From NCBI GenBank assembly GCA_045614605.1, contig JAZLDH010000001.1, forward strand, positions 1 to 64,000: a stretch of DNA of 64,000 bases, in the 5' to 3' direction. The position numbers were made by a program, and so were the translations under genes. The notes beneath the pieces were generated by a model. It did not search any database, had not been told where the DNA came from, and worked only from the letters and a program-made list of their open reading frames with translations. Positions 1-12,000 of the stretch are shown in pieces (the first letter of the stretch is position 1; each line of letters begins with the position of its first letter). This stretch comes from Onthomorpha sp937906975 (GTDB taxonomy: Bacteria; Bacteroidota; Bacteroidia; Bacteroidales; P3).

Positions 1-111
1 GCAGGCAAAACACGTTACACAATCAATGTTAGCGAAATGGCAAGCGGAGTTTACTACATCAGAATCGTAACTGACAGCGTAGTTAGCACACAAAAATTGA
101 TAGTTGAATAA
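1..111 (+). CDS. C-terminal end of a T9SS-secreted protein (partial, 5' end outside window)
   Basis: The reading frame is open from base 1 and ends at the TAA at 109-111. The 36 visible residues match the last part of a type A T9SS sorting domain (GVYYIRIVTD followed by a short tail ending KLIVE). That domain directs export across the outer membrane by the type IX system and is cleaved off or exchanged for an anchor. The last 20 or so residues are nearly identical to the ends of the two large proteins downstream, so this is a third member of the same local family. Nothing can be said of its passenger domains. Confidence 0.85.
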   Translation, partial: AGKTRYTINVSEMASGVYYIRIVTDSVVSTQKLIVE

Positions 112-130
112 GCTTGATAATCAATAAACT

Positions 131-170
131 AAAAAGAGCGATTCTTTTTCAAAGAGTCGCTCTTTTTTTT
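131..170 (+). terminator. Strong rho-independent terminator (shared hairpin type, copy 1)
   Basis: A stem of about 17 bp (131-147 with 151-167, one G-T wobble) closes on a 3-nt loop and runs into a T tract ending at 170. The core GAGCGA/TCGCTC recurs after the next three genes. Confidence 0.9.
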
Positions 171-258
171 CTTAGCTTTAGAAAAATATTTCAAAGAAAA
201 AAAATTTTTTTTCTTAGGAATATTTTGTTTTTTCTTAGGAAAAATTTTGTGGGGTAAA
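131..258 (+). repeat. Duplicated intergenic block, copy 1 (terminator to -33 box)
   Basis: This block of terminator hairpin, AT-rich spacer with two TTCTTAGGA motifs (211-219 and 232-240) and -33 box is almost base-for-base repeated at 5861-5985 ahead of the second giant gene. The copies differ by a few substitutions and small indels. It looks like a shared cassette boundary between T9SS genes. Confidence 0.85.
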
Positions 259-276
259 TAAAATGAAGTAATTTTG
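246..276 (+). promoter_or_regulatory. Bacteroidota-type promoter for the first giant T9SS gene
   Basis: TTTG at 246-249 and TAATTTTG (TAnnTTTG) at 269-276 are separated by 19 nt, the usual spacing for the primary sigma factor of this phylum. The expected leader before the ATG at 329 is about 45 nt. Confidence 0.8.
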
Positions 277-328
277 TCAGTTTCAATGAATTATTAATAA
301 AACAAAAATAACAAAAACAAAAAGTAAC

Positions 329-3300
329 ATGAGGAAAAGTTTATTAATGACTTTGGTCTTGGCATTTTTTGCTATGTTCCAAGGTCTTTCTCAAGCTCCT
401 ATTAGTGAGAGCTTCGAGGGAGCATGGCCACCTACAGGTTGGACCATAACAGGTTTTGCCCATAACGTATCAAGGGGATATGATGGTACAAAATCAGCTG
501 ACTGTAATTACAGTACATCTGATGGTAGAATAATTTTACCATCTTATGTTTGTAGCGAATACACTACATTTTCGTTTTATGTAGGAACGGCTTACGCTTC
601 TTATTCGTCTACTAATGTTTTTACTGTGGAAGTTTCAACTTCTGTAGAAAGTCCAAGTTGGCAAACTATTCAAACAATAAGTTATCCAACAAATGATTAT
701 GATTTCTTGTATAACGAAATCAATTTATCTGCTTATGCTGGACAAGAAATATTAGTTTCTTTGCACGTAGTTCCTAACTATGGAGCAAATACAGTTGTGG
801 ATTTGGTTAGCTTGTATGAAATGAGCTGTCCAAAACCTACAAACTTTGTTGCATCAAATGTAACTATATCTTCTGCTGAACTTTCTTGGGATGAAGTTAT
901 AGAAGCAAATGAGTACGTTCTTGAAATTGTGTCAGCAGGTGAAGATTGGACAAATGCAACAACACACACTTTAACTACAACAACATTTTCTATGACAGAT
1001 TTAACACCAGCTACAATCTATTATGCAAGAGTTAAATCTTTATGTGAAGAAGATCAAGAAAGTACATATTCTCCTGTTGTAACAATAGCTACACCTTGTA
1101 CAGAATCAATTTCAACTCTTCCTTTTGAAGACCAATTCAACAATTTGAATTGTTGGACTGTAATGATAGAGGGAAATTATGGTGGATATCCTTATCCAGA
1201 AATAGGAGAAGAATTTTCAGGAAATGGAACTATGTTGCAAACAGGTGCAGATGCAATGATAGCTCTTTCTTCTCCATTGGAATTTGACGTAACACAAGCA
1301 GAATTTATATTCCCTCTAAGAGCATACGAAGGAAATGCTACACCGGTTGCGCAAGTTGGTTATGTAACAAGCCTTACAGACACAACTTCTTACGTTCCAA
1401 TGGCAACATGGCAAATACAAAACGCTGACCATTGGGCAGAATATATTTTAAATACATCAGAATGGGTTTTAGATGAGGATTCAACATATTACATTGCTAT
1501 TAAATTTATGACAGGAACTTATGGTTCAATGTATTTTGATAACTTTAAAATACAACAAATGCCAGATTGTCCTGCTCCAGTTAGAACAAGCGTAAGCGTT
1601 TCTGCCAATGCAACAAATGCAATTGTTACATGGGTTGATAATAACCCAGATCATGAAGCTTGGACTGTATATTACAGAGAAACAAACGCAGAAGAAGGAA
1701 CTGATTGGCTTGAAGAATCAGCAACAGAACAACAAGTAACACTTACAGACTTAACACCAGAAACAACATACGATGTTTTTGTTAAAACAGACTGTGGAAC
1801 AGGAGACGATAACACAGACCAAACATATACTGTTTCGTTTACAACAACTCCTGCACCTATAACATTACCATATTTCCAAGACTTTGAAGATGAAGAGGCA
1901 GGTTCAGAATTTTCTTACTATACTTACGATTGGTATGATGAAAGAAACGAATGGAAAATAGGAAGTGCAACAGCATACCTTGAAGAAGGAGAAACATCAG
2001 GTCGTTCAATGTATATTTCTTCTGATAACGGAGCAACTCACTCTTATGTAAGCACATATTGTTTCTCAATGGCATCATTACTTGTTGAGTTTGCACCAGG
2101 ATATGAATATAGTTTAGAGTTTGATTACTTAGTAAACGGAGAGCAAAACGCAGACATATTTAGAGTATTCATTTTAGATGCAGGACTACCATTAGAACAA
2201 TATTATAATGGTGCATATTTGTCAAATGAATTGTCAGGAACAACATCATGGTCTCACTTCTCAGCAGGAATACCTACAGAATTCATAGGTACAACTAAAC
2301 AAATAATTTTCTATTGGAAGAACGACTCTTATACAGTCAATCAACCACCAGCAGCAATAGATAACATAAGAATTACTCCTACTACATGTGTAAGACCAAG
2401 TGAAATAACTATTACAGAAATAACATCTTCTACTGCAACAATTGCGTGGCAAGGTTCAGCAGATCAATACGTGCTTGAATATTATCCAACATCAAATCCA
2501 ACAGAAGTAGAAATAATAGAAACATCTTTAACTTCAACTACATTAACTGACTTAACAATTTCAACAAGCTATACTTTCAGATTATATTCTGTTTGTGATG
2601 AAGAACAATCACCAGTAACACCAACATATTCTTTCTTTACCTCATGTGGAGCTATCACAGAACCATTCTGGTTTGAAGACTTTGAAAGCGTATTAGGTAA
2701 CGAAGACGCTGCAAACCTTAAATTCGCATGTTGGAATGTGATGCACGCAACAGGAGGTAGCTATAACGGTTCATTCCCTCGTATTTACTGGGAAGGATAT
2801 GGTCCATCAGCACATTCAGGAGAAGTAACCTTAGAATTTAAAGGTGATGGATTATTACTATTGCCAGAATTTGCAACTTCAACAGACGAACTTCAACTTT
2901 CATTCTATGCAAACACAACAGCCTCAACACCAGAAGCAGCAGGAATCTTTGAAGTTGGATACGTAACTGATGCTACTGATACAGCCTCTTTCGTACCTGT
3001 AACAACAGTTGCACCAGTTGGATTAGCAAGAAGCTCATCTGTACTTGTTGGACCTTTTGTATTTACAGACGCACCTGATGATGCAAGAATAGCATTACGT
3101 TACAAAGCAGTTTTAGTAGCAAACTTAGAATCATGGAACTTAGACGACTTTACAGTACAACCTGTTTCAGAATGTCCAGCTCCAAACTTCTCAAGCGTAA
3201 CCGTTACAGATGTTACAGATTCTGAAGCAACAATTTCATGGGTTGATGAAGATGCAACACACTCTCAATGGAAAGTATTCTACAAAACATTAACAGAAGA

Positions 3301-5842
3301 AACATATTCAGAAGTTACAGCAACATCTCAATCAGTTACTATTACAGGTCTAGTACCTGCAACACGTTATAGCGTATATGTACAAACTGATTGCGGAACA
3401 GAAAACAACTATGACCGTACAGCAGAAGTCTCTTTCTCAACAAGAGCACTTCCTGTTTCAGTATTCCCATTTGAACAAGACTTCCAAGATATAGAATCTA
3501 ATCCATTCAACGCAGAATTTTATGGTTCAGGAATGAATCAATGGACTATAGGTTCAGCAGTAGGAGCAGTGTCAGAAGAAGACGCTATATCAGTTTATGT
3601 TTCTAACAACCAAGCAGACTATACTTACACAACAAACAATACATCTTATTCATTTATTGTTATACCTGTGCAATTTGGCGACGCATCTGAATACACTATT
3701 TCATTCGATTATAAAGTTGGAGGAGAAAATAACTATGATTATTTGAGTGTTGCATTGTGTGATGGAAACACATCAATAACAAATGCTACAACTTCTTTAC
3801 CAACAGGAACAGTTATATTGGATAAAGCCTCAAATACTGAATGGACAACTGCAACTTACACAACATCTACACTTGCAGGTGCGTATAAATTATTAGTATT
3901 CTATTGGACAAATGACAACGGTGGAGGAAACTCAATTCCAGCAGCCTTAGACAATATTAGAATCATAGGTTCAAACTGTCCATCACCAGAATCATTCGCT
4001 CTTGTTTCAAAAACATCAACATCAGCAACCTTCTCATGGATAGCACCAGAAGATTTCTCATCATGGACTCTATACTACAAAGAAGCAACTCAAACAGAAT
4101 ACACACCAGTAGATGTTACAGAAAATCCATTTACACTTACAGGATTAGATCCTCAAACAGGATATGCAGTATATATAGCAACAAATTGCGTAGGTGAAGA
4201 ATCTGCACCATCAGCTACTATATCATTTACAACAGACTGTGATGCAATTTCAGAATTCCCATATTTTGAAGGATTTGAAACTAATTCATTTGGCTGTTGG
4301 GAAGGAGAAATAGTTCAATCAAATGGAAACGACAACAATTGGTCAATAGAATCAGCAACACAATACAATCCAATAGAAGGAAATAAATTTGCACTTTTCC
4401 AAGCAGCAGGAAACGCATCAGCAAGATTAGTTTCACCAATGTTTGATATGACAGACTTAACATCACCTTACGTTAAATTTAATTATATCAATAAAGAATG
4501 GTCAGGAGATCAAGATGTACTTACAGTTCAATATAGAAGTTCACAATCAGAACCATGGACTACAATTGGAACTTACGCTACAAATGTTTCAAGTTGGCTA
4601 ACAGATTCTATTGCATTGCCAAGTCATTCAGATACATACCAAATTTCATTCTTGGGTGTTTCTGATTACGGATACGGAACAGCAGTAGATGCAATCTATG
4701 TTTACGATGCTTCAGGCGAACAAGGAGGAACAGATCCAGAACCTGAGCCATGTGATGCTCCAACCAACTTAACAGTAAGTAATATTACAGAAAACTCAGC
4801 AGATGTTTCATGGAATGGAACTGCAACTACATACGAATTAAGACTTAATGGAGGCGAAGCAGAAACACTTACAACAACAAGCAAACAATTAATAGGATTG
4901 CCAGACAACTTTACAATCACAGTAGAGGTAAGAGCTATTTGCGAAAGCCAAGTTTCAGAATGGGTATCAACAACCTTTACAACATTAGCAGCACAAGGAG
5001 GAACAGATCCAGAACCTGAGCCATGCGAACCACCAACTGCACTTTTAGCAAGCAATATCACAGAAACAACAGCTGAAATCACATGGAATGGAACTGCAAC
5101 CACATACGAACTAAAAGTAAACTCAGGCGCAGCAGAAACACTTACATCTACAAGCAAAACATTAACAGACCTAACACCAAATACAACATACACAGTAGAG
5201 GTAAGAGCTATTTGCGAAAGCCAAGCTTCTGCATGGGTTTCTACAACATTCACAACACTAGAACAAATCGTGATAGTATTAGCAGAAGTAACAACAACTC
5301 CTGCAACAGAAGTAGGCAACACATCAGCAACCTTGAACGGAGTGTTAGTAAATGCAGGAAACTCTGAAAACATTGCAGTAGGCTTTGCCTTAGCAACAGT
5401 AGCAGACTTCACATTAGAAGATGCAGGAGTAGAAAACATCACAGCAACACTATCAGATGCAACATTCAGCCAAGTAGTAACAGACTTAGTAGAAGGACAA
5501 ACATACTTCTATCGTGCATACGCAACAAACCAGGCAGGCACAGCATACGGAGCAGTTGAAACCTTCACACTATCTGGCTTGACTGACGCATTAGCAAATG
5601 CAATCAATGCAGTTGTTTACCCTAACCCTGCTACATCACAAGCCACATTAGAAATCAACGGATTGAATCAAGATGCTAAGATAGTAATCAGCGACCTACA
5701 AGGAAGAATCCTAAGCCAAGGCGAAATCAAAACAAATGAAAAAACTTACACAATCAACGCAAGCGAACTTTCAAGCGGAGTTTACTACATCAGAATCGTA
5801 ACAGACAATGTAGTTAGCACACAAAAATTGATAGTTGAATAA
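329..5842 (+). CDS. Giant T9SS type A secreted protein with alternating choice-of-anchor J/MAM-like and fibronectin III modules
   Basis: This is an 1837-residue secreted, probably surface-bound or released, adhesin-like protein. A signal peptide of about 22 residues ends near LSQ-A. It is followed by about five alternations of a jelly-roll module of the choice-of-anchor J/cleaved-adhesin type (each with FExx...W and a ...AIDNIRI-type end) and an Fn3 module starting CPxP and containing a W...YYK and LTPxTxYxVxVxTxC pattern. Residues about 1465-1646 hold two near-identical 91-residue Fn3 repeats with a GGTDPEPEPC linker. One more Fn3-like module lies at about 1650-1745, and the T9SS type A sorting domain (YPNP... 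to KLIVE) covers about 1755-1837. Ligand and anchoring are unknown. It has its own promoter and terminator, so it is probably monocistronic. Confidence 0.85.
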   Translation: MRKSLLMTLVLAFFAMFQGLSQAPISESFEGAWPPTGWTITGFAHNVSRGYDGTKSADCNYSTSDGRIILPSYVCSEYTTFSFYVGTAYASYSSTNVFTVEVSTSVESPSWQTIQTISYPTNDYDFLYNEINLSAYAGQEILVSLHVVPNYGANTVVDLVSLYEMSCPKPTNFVASNVTISSAELSWDEVIEANEYVLEIVSAGEDWTNATTHTLTTTTFSMTDLTPATIYYARVKSLCEEDQESTYSPVVTIATPCTESISTLPFEDQFNNLNCWTVMIEGNYGGYPYPEIGEEFSGNGTMLQTGADAMIALSSPLEFDVTQAEFIFPLRAYEGNATPVAQVGYVTSLTDTTSYVPMATWQIQNADHWAEYILNTSEWVLDEDSTYYIAIKFMTGTYGSMYFDNFKIQQMPDCPAPVRTSVSVSANATNAIVTWVDNNPDHEAWTVYYRETNAEEGTDWLEESATEQQVTLTDLTPETTYDVFVKTDCGTGDDNTDQTYTVSFTTTPAPITLPYFQDFEDEEAGSEFSYYTYDWYDERNEWKIGSATAYLEEGETSGRSMYISSDNGATHSYVSTYCFSMASLLVEFAPGYEYSLEFDYLVNGEQNADIFRVFILDAGLPLEQYYNGAYLSNELSGTTSWSHFSAGIPTEFIGTTKQIIFYWKNDSYTVNQPPAAIDNIRITPTTCVRPSEITITEITSSTATIAWQGSADQYVLEYYPTSNPTEVEIIETSLTSTTLTDLTISTSYTFRLYSVCDEEQSPVTPTYSFFTSCGAITEPFWFEDFESVLGNEDAANLKFACWNVMHATGGSYNGSFPRIYWEGYGPSAHSGEVTLEFKGDGLLLLPEFATSTDELQLSFYANTTASTPEAAGIFEVGYVTDATDTASFVPVTTVAPVGLARSSSVLVGPFVFTDAPDDARIALRYKAVLVANLESWNLDDFTVQPVSECPAPNFSSVTVTDVTDSEATISWVDEDATHSQWKVFYKTLTEETYSEVTATSQSVTITGLVPATRYSVYVQTDCGTENNYDRTAEVSFSTRALPVSVFPFEQDFQDIESNPFNAEFYGSGMNQWTIGSAVGAVSEEDAISVYVSNNQADYTYTTNNTSYSFIVIPVQFGDASEYTISFDYKVGGENNYDYLSVALCDGNTSITNATTSLPTGTVILDKASNTEWTTATYTTSTLAGAYKLLVFYWTNDNGGGNSIPAALDNIRIIGSNCPSPESFALVSKTSTSATFSWIAPEDFSSWTLYYKEATQTEYTPVDVTENPFTLTGLDPQTGYAVYIATNCVGEESAPSATISFTTDCDAISEFPYFEGFETNSFGCWEGEIVQSNGNDNNWSIESATQYNPIEGNKFALFQAAGNASARLVSPMFDMTDLTSPYVKFNYINKEWSGDQDVLTVQYRSSQSEPWTTIGTYATNVSSWLTDSIALPSHSDTYQISFLGVSDYGYGTAVDAIYVYDASGEQGGTDPEPEPCDAPTNLTVSNITENSADVSWNGTATTYELRLNGGEAETLTTTSKQLIGLPDNFTITVEVRAICESQVSEWVSTTFTTLAAQGGTDPEPEPCEPPTALLASNITETTAEITWNGTATTYELKVNSGAAETLTSTSKTLTDLTPNTTYTVEVRAICESQASAWVSTTFTTLEQIVIVLAEVTTTPATEVGNTSATLNGVLVNAGNSENIAVGFALATVADFTLEDAGVENITATLSDATFSQVVTDLVEGQTYFYRAYATNQAGTAYGAVETFTLSGLTDALANAINAVVYPNPATSQATLEINGLNQDAKIVISDLQGRILSQGEIKTNEKTYTINASELSSGVYYIRIVTDNVVSTQKLIVE
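4721..5266 (+). repeat. Two tandem 273-bp units (91 residues each) inside the giant gene
   Basis: Units start at 4721 and 4994, exactly 273 bp apart, each opening with the linker GGTDPEPEPC and containing one Fn3 module. Identity is highest at the linker and around EVRAICESQ. The length keeps frame, so loss or gain of a unit would only change domain number. Confidence 0.85.
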
Positions 5843-5860
5843 CACTCAATAATCAAATAA

Positions 5861-5985
5861 AACAAGAGAGCGATTCTTTAAAAAGAGTCGCTCTTTTTTT
5901 TCTTAGCTTTAGAAAAATATTTCAAAGAAAAAAAAATTTTTTTCTTAGGAATATTTTATTTTTTCTTAGGAAAAATTTTGTGGTA
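5861..5985 (+). repeat. Duplicated intergenic block, copy 2
   Basis: This is the second copy of the block at 131-258, with the same order: hairpin terminator, CTTAGCTTTAGAAAAATATT stretch, two TTCTTAGGA motifs, -33 box. Confidence 0.85.
5865..5901 (+). terminator. Rho-independent terminator (shared type, copy 2)
   Basis: Stem AGAGCGA (5867-5873) pairs with TCGCTCT (5888-5894), extended inward by ATTCTTT/AAAGAGT-type pairs, and is followed by a T run to 5901. Confidence 0.9.
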
Positions 5986-6007
5986 TAAATAAAAGTTTAT
6001 ATCTTTG
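5977..6007 (+). promoter_or_regulatory. Promoter for the second giant T9SS gene
   Basis: TTTG at 5977-5980, then 19 nt, then TATCTTTG (TAnnTTTG) at 6000-6007. The start codon follows at 6042. Confidence 0.8.
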
Positions 6008-6041
6008 GGGGGTAAAAAGTAATTGTTTAAAACCTTATCTC

Positions 6042-9000
6042 ATGAAGCGAATATTATTTATTTTGTCATTATTACTTGCAATGCAAGTATCGGCACAGGT
6101 AGAAATTATCATTGGAGATACCACTTCAACTCAAACATCATCAAAAGTACCGCTTTCTGTGGATTATAGATATTCTTATTCTCAGAGTGTTTATAAAAGA
6201 AGTGAGTTGGTTGCAGGGGAAATTTCAAGTATAAGTTATTATTTTACAAGTGAATCCTTAAGCGCTGGAACGATAAGTATTTACATGAAGGAAACAAGTG
6301 ATTCTGTTTTAAATAGTTTTTCTTCATCGGAAGGATTTGTTCAAGTCTTTTCAGGTGCTTTAAACTTGACAAATGGTTGGACAACTTTTGTTTTTCCTGA
6401 AATTTTTGAATATTCAGGACAAAATAACTTAGTTGTAGCGGTTGTAAAATCGGATAATTCATATTCTTTTAATCATAATTTTAAAGTATCTGCTTCTGAT
6501 AGTTGTTCAATTCATAGATATACTGATAATCAAGCATACGACTTAAATTCAACTCACGGTTCTGGTTCGGTAGTTGCCCTTAGGCCTGTTACGAAATTTG
6601 GAATGTTTCCTTCAGAGGACTATTGTTATCCGCCAATCAACCTATATACATACGTTTCTTCTTCAGATACAGTAACAATCTCTTGGAGCCCTGGCGATTC
6701 TTCTTCATCTGTTTTTGCCTTGGCTTACAAAACTGATGCAGAGGAGGAATGGATTGTTGAAAATGATGAAATAACTGATACCTCTTACACATTAACCTCT
6801 CTTCTTCCTTACACAAAATATAATATTAAACTATGGACAGTTTGTCCTAATGGAAATAGCTTTTCGCAATATCAGACCTTTATTACTCAGCCAAATGATG
6901 GTTGTTTTATTTATTTGACCTACGAGGAGGATTTTGATGATTTAGGGAATTTGTCTCCGTGGCGTTATACTCATATTGGGGGAAATAAATGGCATGTTGG
7001 TCCTGCGGTAAATAATACTAGAGATATAGAAGGATTCTTTACCGAAGGTAATGCCTTATACATAAGTAACGATGGAGGATTGACCAATTCTTATAACAAT
7101 GCAGAGACTTCTACTTCTCACTTTTCGACTTTGATAACTATAACGGATAGTGTGTATTATGGAATTTCGTTTGACTACAAACTAACAGGAGATGGATATG
7201 CTGATAAACTAAGTGTATATTTAGTTCCTCTTTATCAAGAATTAACAACCTCTACTAATGGTTTTATATCCCTTGGAACATTAACCAATACTCAGAATAC
7301 GTGGAGAAGATTTGAAAAAGCTTTTCATCAAAGTTTAAGTGCGGGAATTTATCAATTAGTTTTCACTTGGAATAACAATGGTTACAATGGAGAAAATCCG
7401 CCTGCTGCAATAGATAATTTAAGGGTGCAAGCCTCAATGTGTGCAATACCAACGGGAATTTCAGCTACAGTATCAGATATTGATGGAACTGCATCTATGA
7501 CAGTGAGTATAAGTGATACAGTCAATCCAGCAAGCTCATATATTGTAGAATACCGTCTTGCAGGCGAAACAGTATGGGATACAGTTCAAGGGGTAAATCC
7601 TATATTGATACCATACTTGCCTTATTCTTCTGTAATAGAATATAGAGTTGTAGCAAGCTGTGGCGCAGGTGGGCTTTCAATGCCGTCAAATATTATTACA
7701 ATAAAAACTCCTTGTGGACCAACAGATGAATATCCTTTTAAAGAATATTTTGAAGAAAATCCGCTTACTTACAACTCTGACACTTCGTTTAATTGTTGGA
7801 AAATAATTAACGGAGGATATGAATATTGTATTTGGCAACATCTTACTTCTCAAGGAATAAAAGGAAGTAATGCTATTACATATAACTCATATAGTTATTC
7901 TTCTGATTTGGTGTTTGATGATTGGCTTATATCACCTGTTTTTGCTTTAAACGGAAATCAACGTCTTAATTTCCAATATAAACTTCCTTATCTAAATCAA
8001 CTAGACCCTAGACCAAAAATAGATGTTTATTTATACAACACAGATATTGTTGATTACTCCTCACCAGAGGATACAATATATTGTGAATATGTTACAACGA
8101 TTTACGATAGCACACTTGAAATTTCAAAATGGAAGATGGCTGAAATCCTTTTGAGTGATTACATTGGTAATTATCGTATAGCCCTTGTGATAAGAGAGCA
8201 AAATCCAACATTTTATCTTGATAATTTTATCGTAAGTGATATACCTGATTGTTTTGAAGTGTATGGTCTTGATGTAAATGCGTACTCTGGTACTTCGGTT
8301 TCTATAAATTATGAAATAGACAACATATCTGGTGCAGGAGTTGCAATAGCTTATGCTCCGGAAACTGTAAATCATAATTTTGATGTTGAAAGTGCAGATA
8401 TTGAAATCATATCAGGAGATGAAGAATTGCCATATATTTTAGAGGGATTAGAGCCTGGAACAACATACGTCTTTGCTGCCTCTCAATTATGCGGAGGAGA
8501 GTGGAGTGATACAACGAAGGCTATAATGCCAATGGTATATACTGTGCCGTTTTCTTTTGATTTTGAAACAGAAGAGACGACTCCGCAAATTAGTTTTACT
8601 AGAGATGATGGACAAAATACTTGGTTCTTGGGTGGATTATATAATAGCTATTATGATGGTGATACATTAGCAGGACGCTCTCTTTATGTAACAAACGATA
8701 ATGGTACAAGTGCATCTTATAGTCGTGGAAATGGTTATAATTGTTATGCTTACTTAAATGTAAATTTTGCTCAAGGAGCAGAATATGAACTTTTCTTTGA
8801 TTGGATGTGTGAAGGGGTTGTAAATAACGATTACTTAAAAGTTTATCTTTTGCCTTTTGGTCAGACAATTAGCGAAGAATATGCAATAACAGAGCAATTA
8901 AATCTTTCAACTCAATGGCGTAGAGAACAATTTATTTTACCTGCACATCATTATAACGGAGGTTATCAATTAGTATTTGCGTTTGAAACTCACAATTGGT

Positions 9001-12000
9001 CAAGTGAGTATTATTTGTCTGCAATTATAGATAATATAAGAATAGAAGTTAATGATTGCGCAAGAATTGTGGATTTGGGATTATCGGTTTCAGAATCGGA
9101 AAATGTACCTAATTTGGTTGTCGGTTTGTTAGACCAATTTAATACAAACGCTTCATACGTTTTACGCTATAAAGAATCAAACCAAGCTCAATATACAGAA
9201 ATCACAGGCCTTACTCGTGATTCGTTCCCTTATATTATTTCAAATGGAATAGAGTATCAAAGAATTTATCAAATGCAAATAGGTGTTATATGCGAGCAAG
9301 GAGATGCACCTTACTTTAATGAGGAAGTTTTTTCTATAATGACACCTTGTACTGTATTGCCAACACCTTGGGAAGAACGATTTGATGAAAATATATTAGA
9401 AGAACAATATTGTTGGACTCGCTATAATGGACTTATTTCAGCTTATGATACTACTTATACAGAGGATTTAGAATTAAATTCTTCGTGGACTGTTGAAAAT
9501 GTTATCCTTAATGGTGTTAATTCTCAAAGATTGCGTGCTAGAGTTAGAGGAACGGAATTAAAAGACTGGGTTGTAACCCCACCAATCAATTTAGGAAATC
9601 AAGGAAATATAAAACAAATTGTTTTTGACCTTGCACTAAGACCTTCAGACACAGATGTGCCAACTGTATGCGGTGATGACGATAAATTTATGGTTGCTTT
9701 CTCTTTAGATAATGGAGTAAGTTGGGATATACACAATGCAATAGTGTTTAGAAACAATGACCAAGATACGCTTCACAATCTTTCTTCTTTCTCAAATCAA
9801 CCATTTCCATTTAGTTTTAAACTTGTAGATGAAAATAATCAACCAATAACAGGACTAATTAAAATAGCCTTTTATGTGGAAAGTACAATTGCAACTACAG
9901 ACAACGTATTGTGTATAGATAATCTATCGGTTGAAGATTGGCTTGAGTGTCAAACTCCACACAATCCGCAAGTTTTACCTCAAGATATAAGAAGCAATTC
10001 AGCAATAGTTAATTTCACTACCTTAGATAATTTAGCAGAATATTTTGAATACGTAGTTGTAGAAGGAGAATGTAATAATTTTGATACACTCTCAACACTA
10101 TTCTCTTCAGAAACAAGCATATTATTACCAAATTTAGAAGAAGAAACCCTCTATAGCTTTGCCGTAAGAGGAGTTTGTGAAAACGAAATTTATTCTCAAT
10201 GGATTTCGACAACATTCACAACAATAAGAGAACCAAAACCAATACCTTTTGAAACAACATTTTCAGATAGCATAAGATGGTATGTAGCTACAAATGGCGT
10301 TAGCCAAAACTCTTGGAGTATTGGCACAGCTACCTCAGCAGATACAAACGGCAGAGCAGCATATATATCAACTGATGAAGGAATTAGCTATGATGCAGAA
10401 ATTTCACAAACTCCAACAATAGCATATCTATATCAAGATGTAGCATTTGGTGAAACGATGAATAATTTTGAACTATTCTTTGATTGGAAAGCCATAGGAA
10501 GGGTTACGGGTACGAATGTTGCTTCAGCTTTATATGTTTATCTTTTAGACATAGAGCCACTTCCAACCTCTACTCTACTACCTGACCCAATCCTTACCCT
10601 ACATTCTTCAGAGCAATGGCAATCGGAAAGAGTATTCCTTGGCAACATAATAGGAGATAAACGTTTGGTTTTTGCCGCATACGGATATACAACAGAAAAT
10701 GAAATACAAACTCCTGCAGCTATTGACAATGTAAGATTAATTACCTCACCTTGTTCAGTAATTGAAAATGTTGCTGCCCTCAATACTACAACAAATTCCA
10801 TAGAACTTGTTTGGGACTCAACAGATGCTACAACCTATGTTGTATATTATAAAGATGATTTTTCTACCTCTTATCAAACAATGACAACTACGGATAATTA
10901 CGCATCGTTTACCAATCTTTCAAGTTCATCTTGCTATTATTTCAAAATAAAAGGCCTATGTGGTGAAAACGAATCTTTATTTTCAGAAGAGCTTACGGTA
11001 TTTACTTTATCGGAAATTGCAACATTACCATATTCTTGCGATTTTGAAGGACCTGCTACTAATGGTTGGACAATCAAAAACGGAACTTGTGCGAATCGTT
11101 GGTGGGTTGGAAATGTAGAAAACTCTTCAAATTCTTCTTTATTCATAACAGGAGATAACGGAGTTTCAAATAATATTAATTATATGCAGACATCAGTTGT
11201 GATTGCAGAAAAACAATTCCAATTAGGACAAAGAGATTCTCTAAGAATAAGCTTTGATGTAAAGATTCCTGACAATGGAGGAGCCAATTATTTGAAAGTA
11301 TTCTTTGTTCCAGAAACAGTAGAATTTGAACCTTCAATAAATAGCCAAATCTTCTATTATTCACACTATTCTGACGGCATTTTGATGACTCATTCTATAT
11401 ACGAGAATAGATATGTGATAGAAGGAATTAATCAAACACAGAATTTAAGCATCACAATACCAACTCCGTTTAATGAAAGAAGAAAACTCGTATTTGTTTG
11501 GGTGAATAGTATGTCGAATCAAAATTCTCAAGGCGCAATAATTGACAATGTGGTTTTAGAAGAGGTAGGAGATATTATCACTTGCGTAAAACCTGTTGCT
11601 AATTCTGTGAGAGCAAATAGAGTGTTGCAAACTACAGCCGAAGTTTATTGGCAAGACGAAGACCAAACACACAACGCTTGGAATGTTTATTACAAAGCAG
11701 AGGGCGATACATACTATCAAATGGTTACTGCAACCAACCAATGCTCAATAACCTTAGAAAACCTTTATCCATACACACGTTACAGTCTTTTTGTAAAGAC
11801 AAATTGTGGAGATACAGAATCATATCCTACCGATACAATAAGATTTTGTACACATTGTGAAGAGATAGCAGAATTTCCTTATGTTGCAAATTTTAATGGA
11901 GGTGATTTATCATGTTGGATAACACAAGAGGGAAGAGTAAACAATTGGACAATTCTTAATAACTCAACCTTGGTTTACGACGCATTAGATTATGATTCAG

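Noticed and set aside
4702..5442. 246-residue minus-strand open frame within the first giant gene
   Set aside because: It is antisense to the tandem Fn3 repeats, and its own repeats mirror them; no promoter or recognisable protein.
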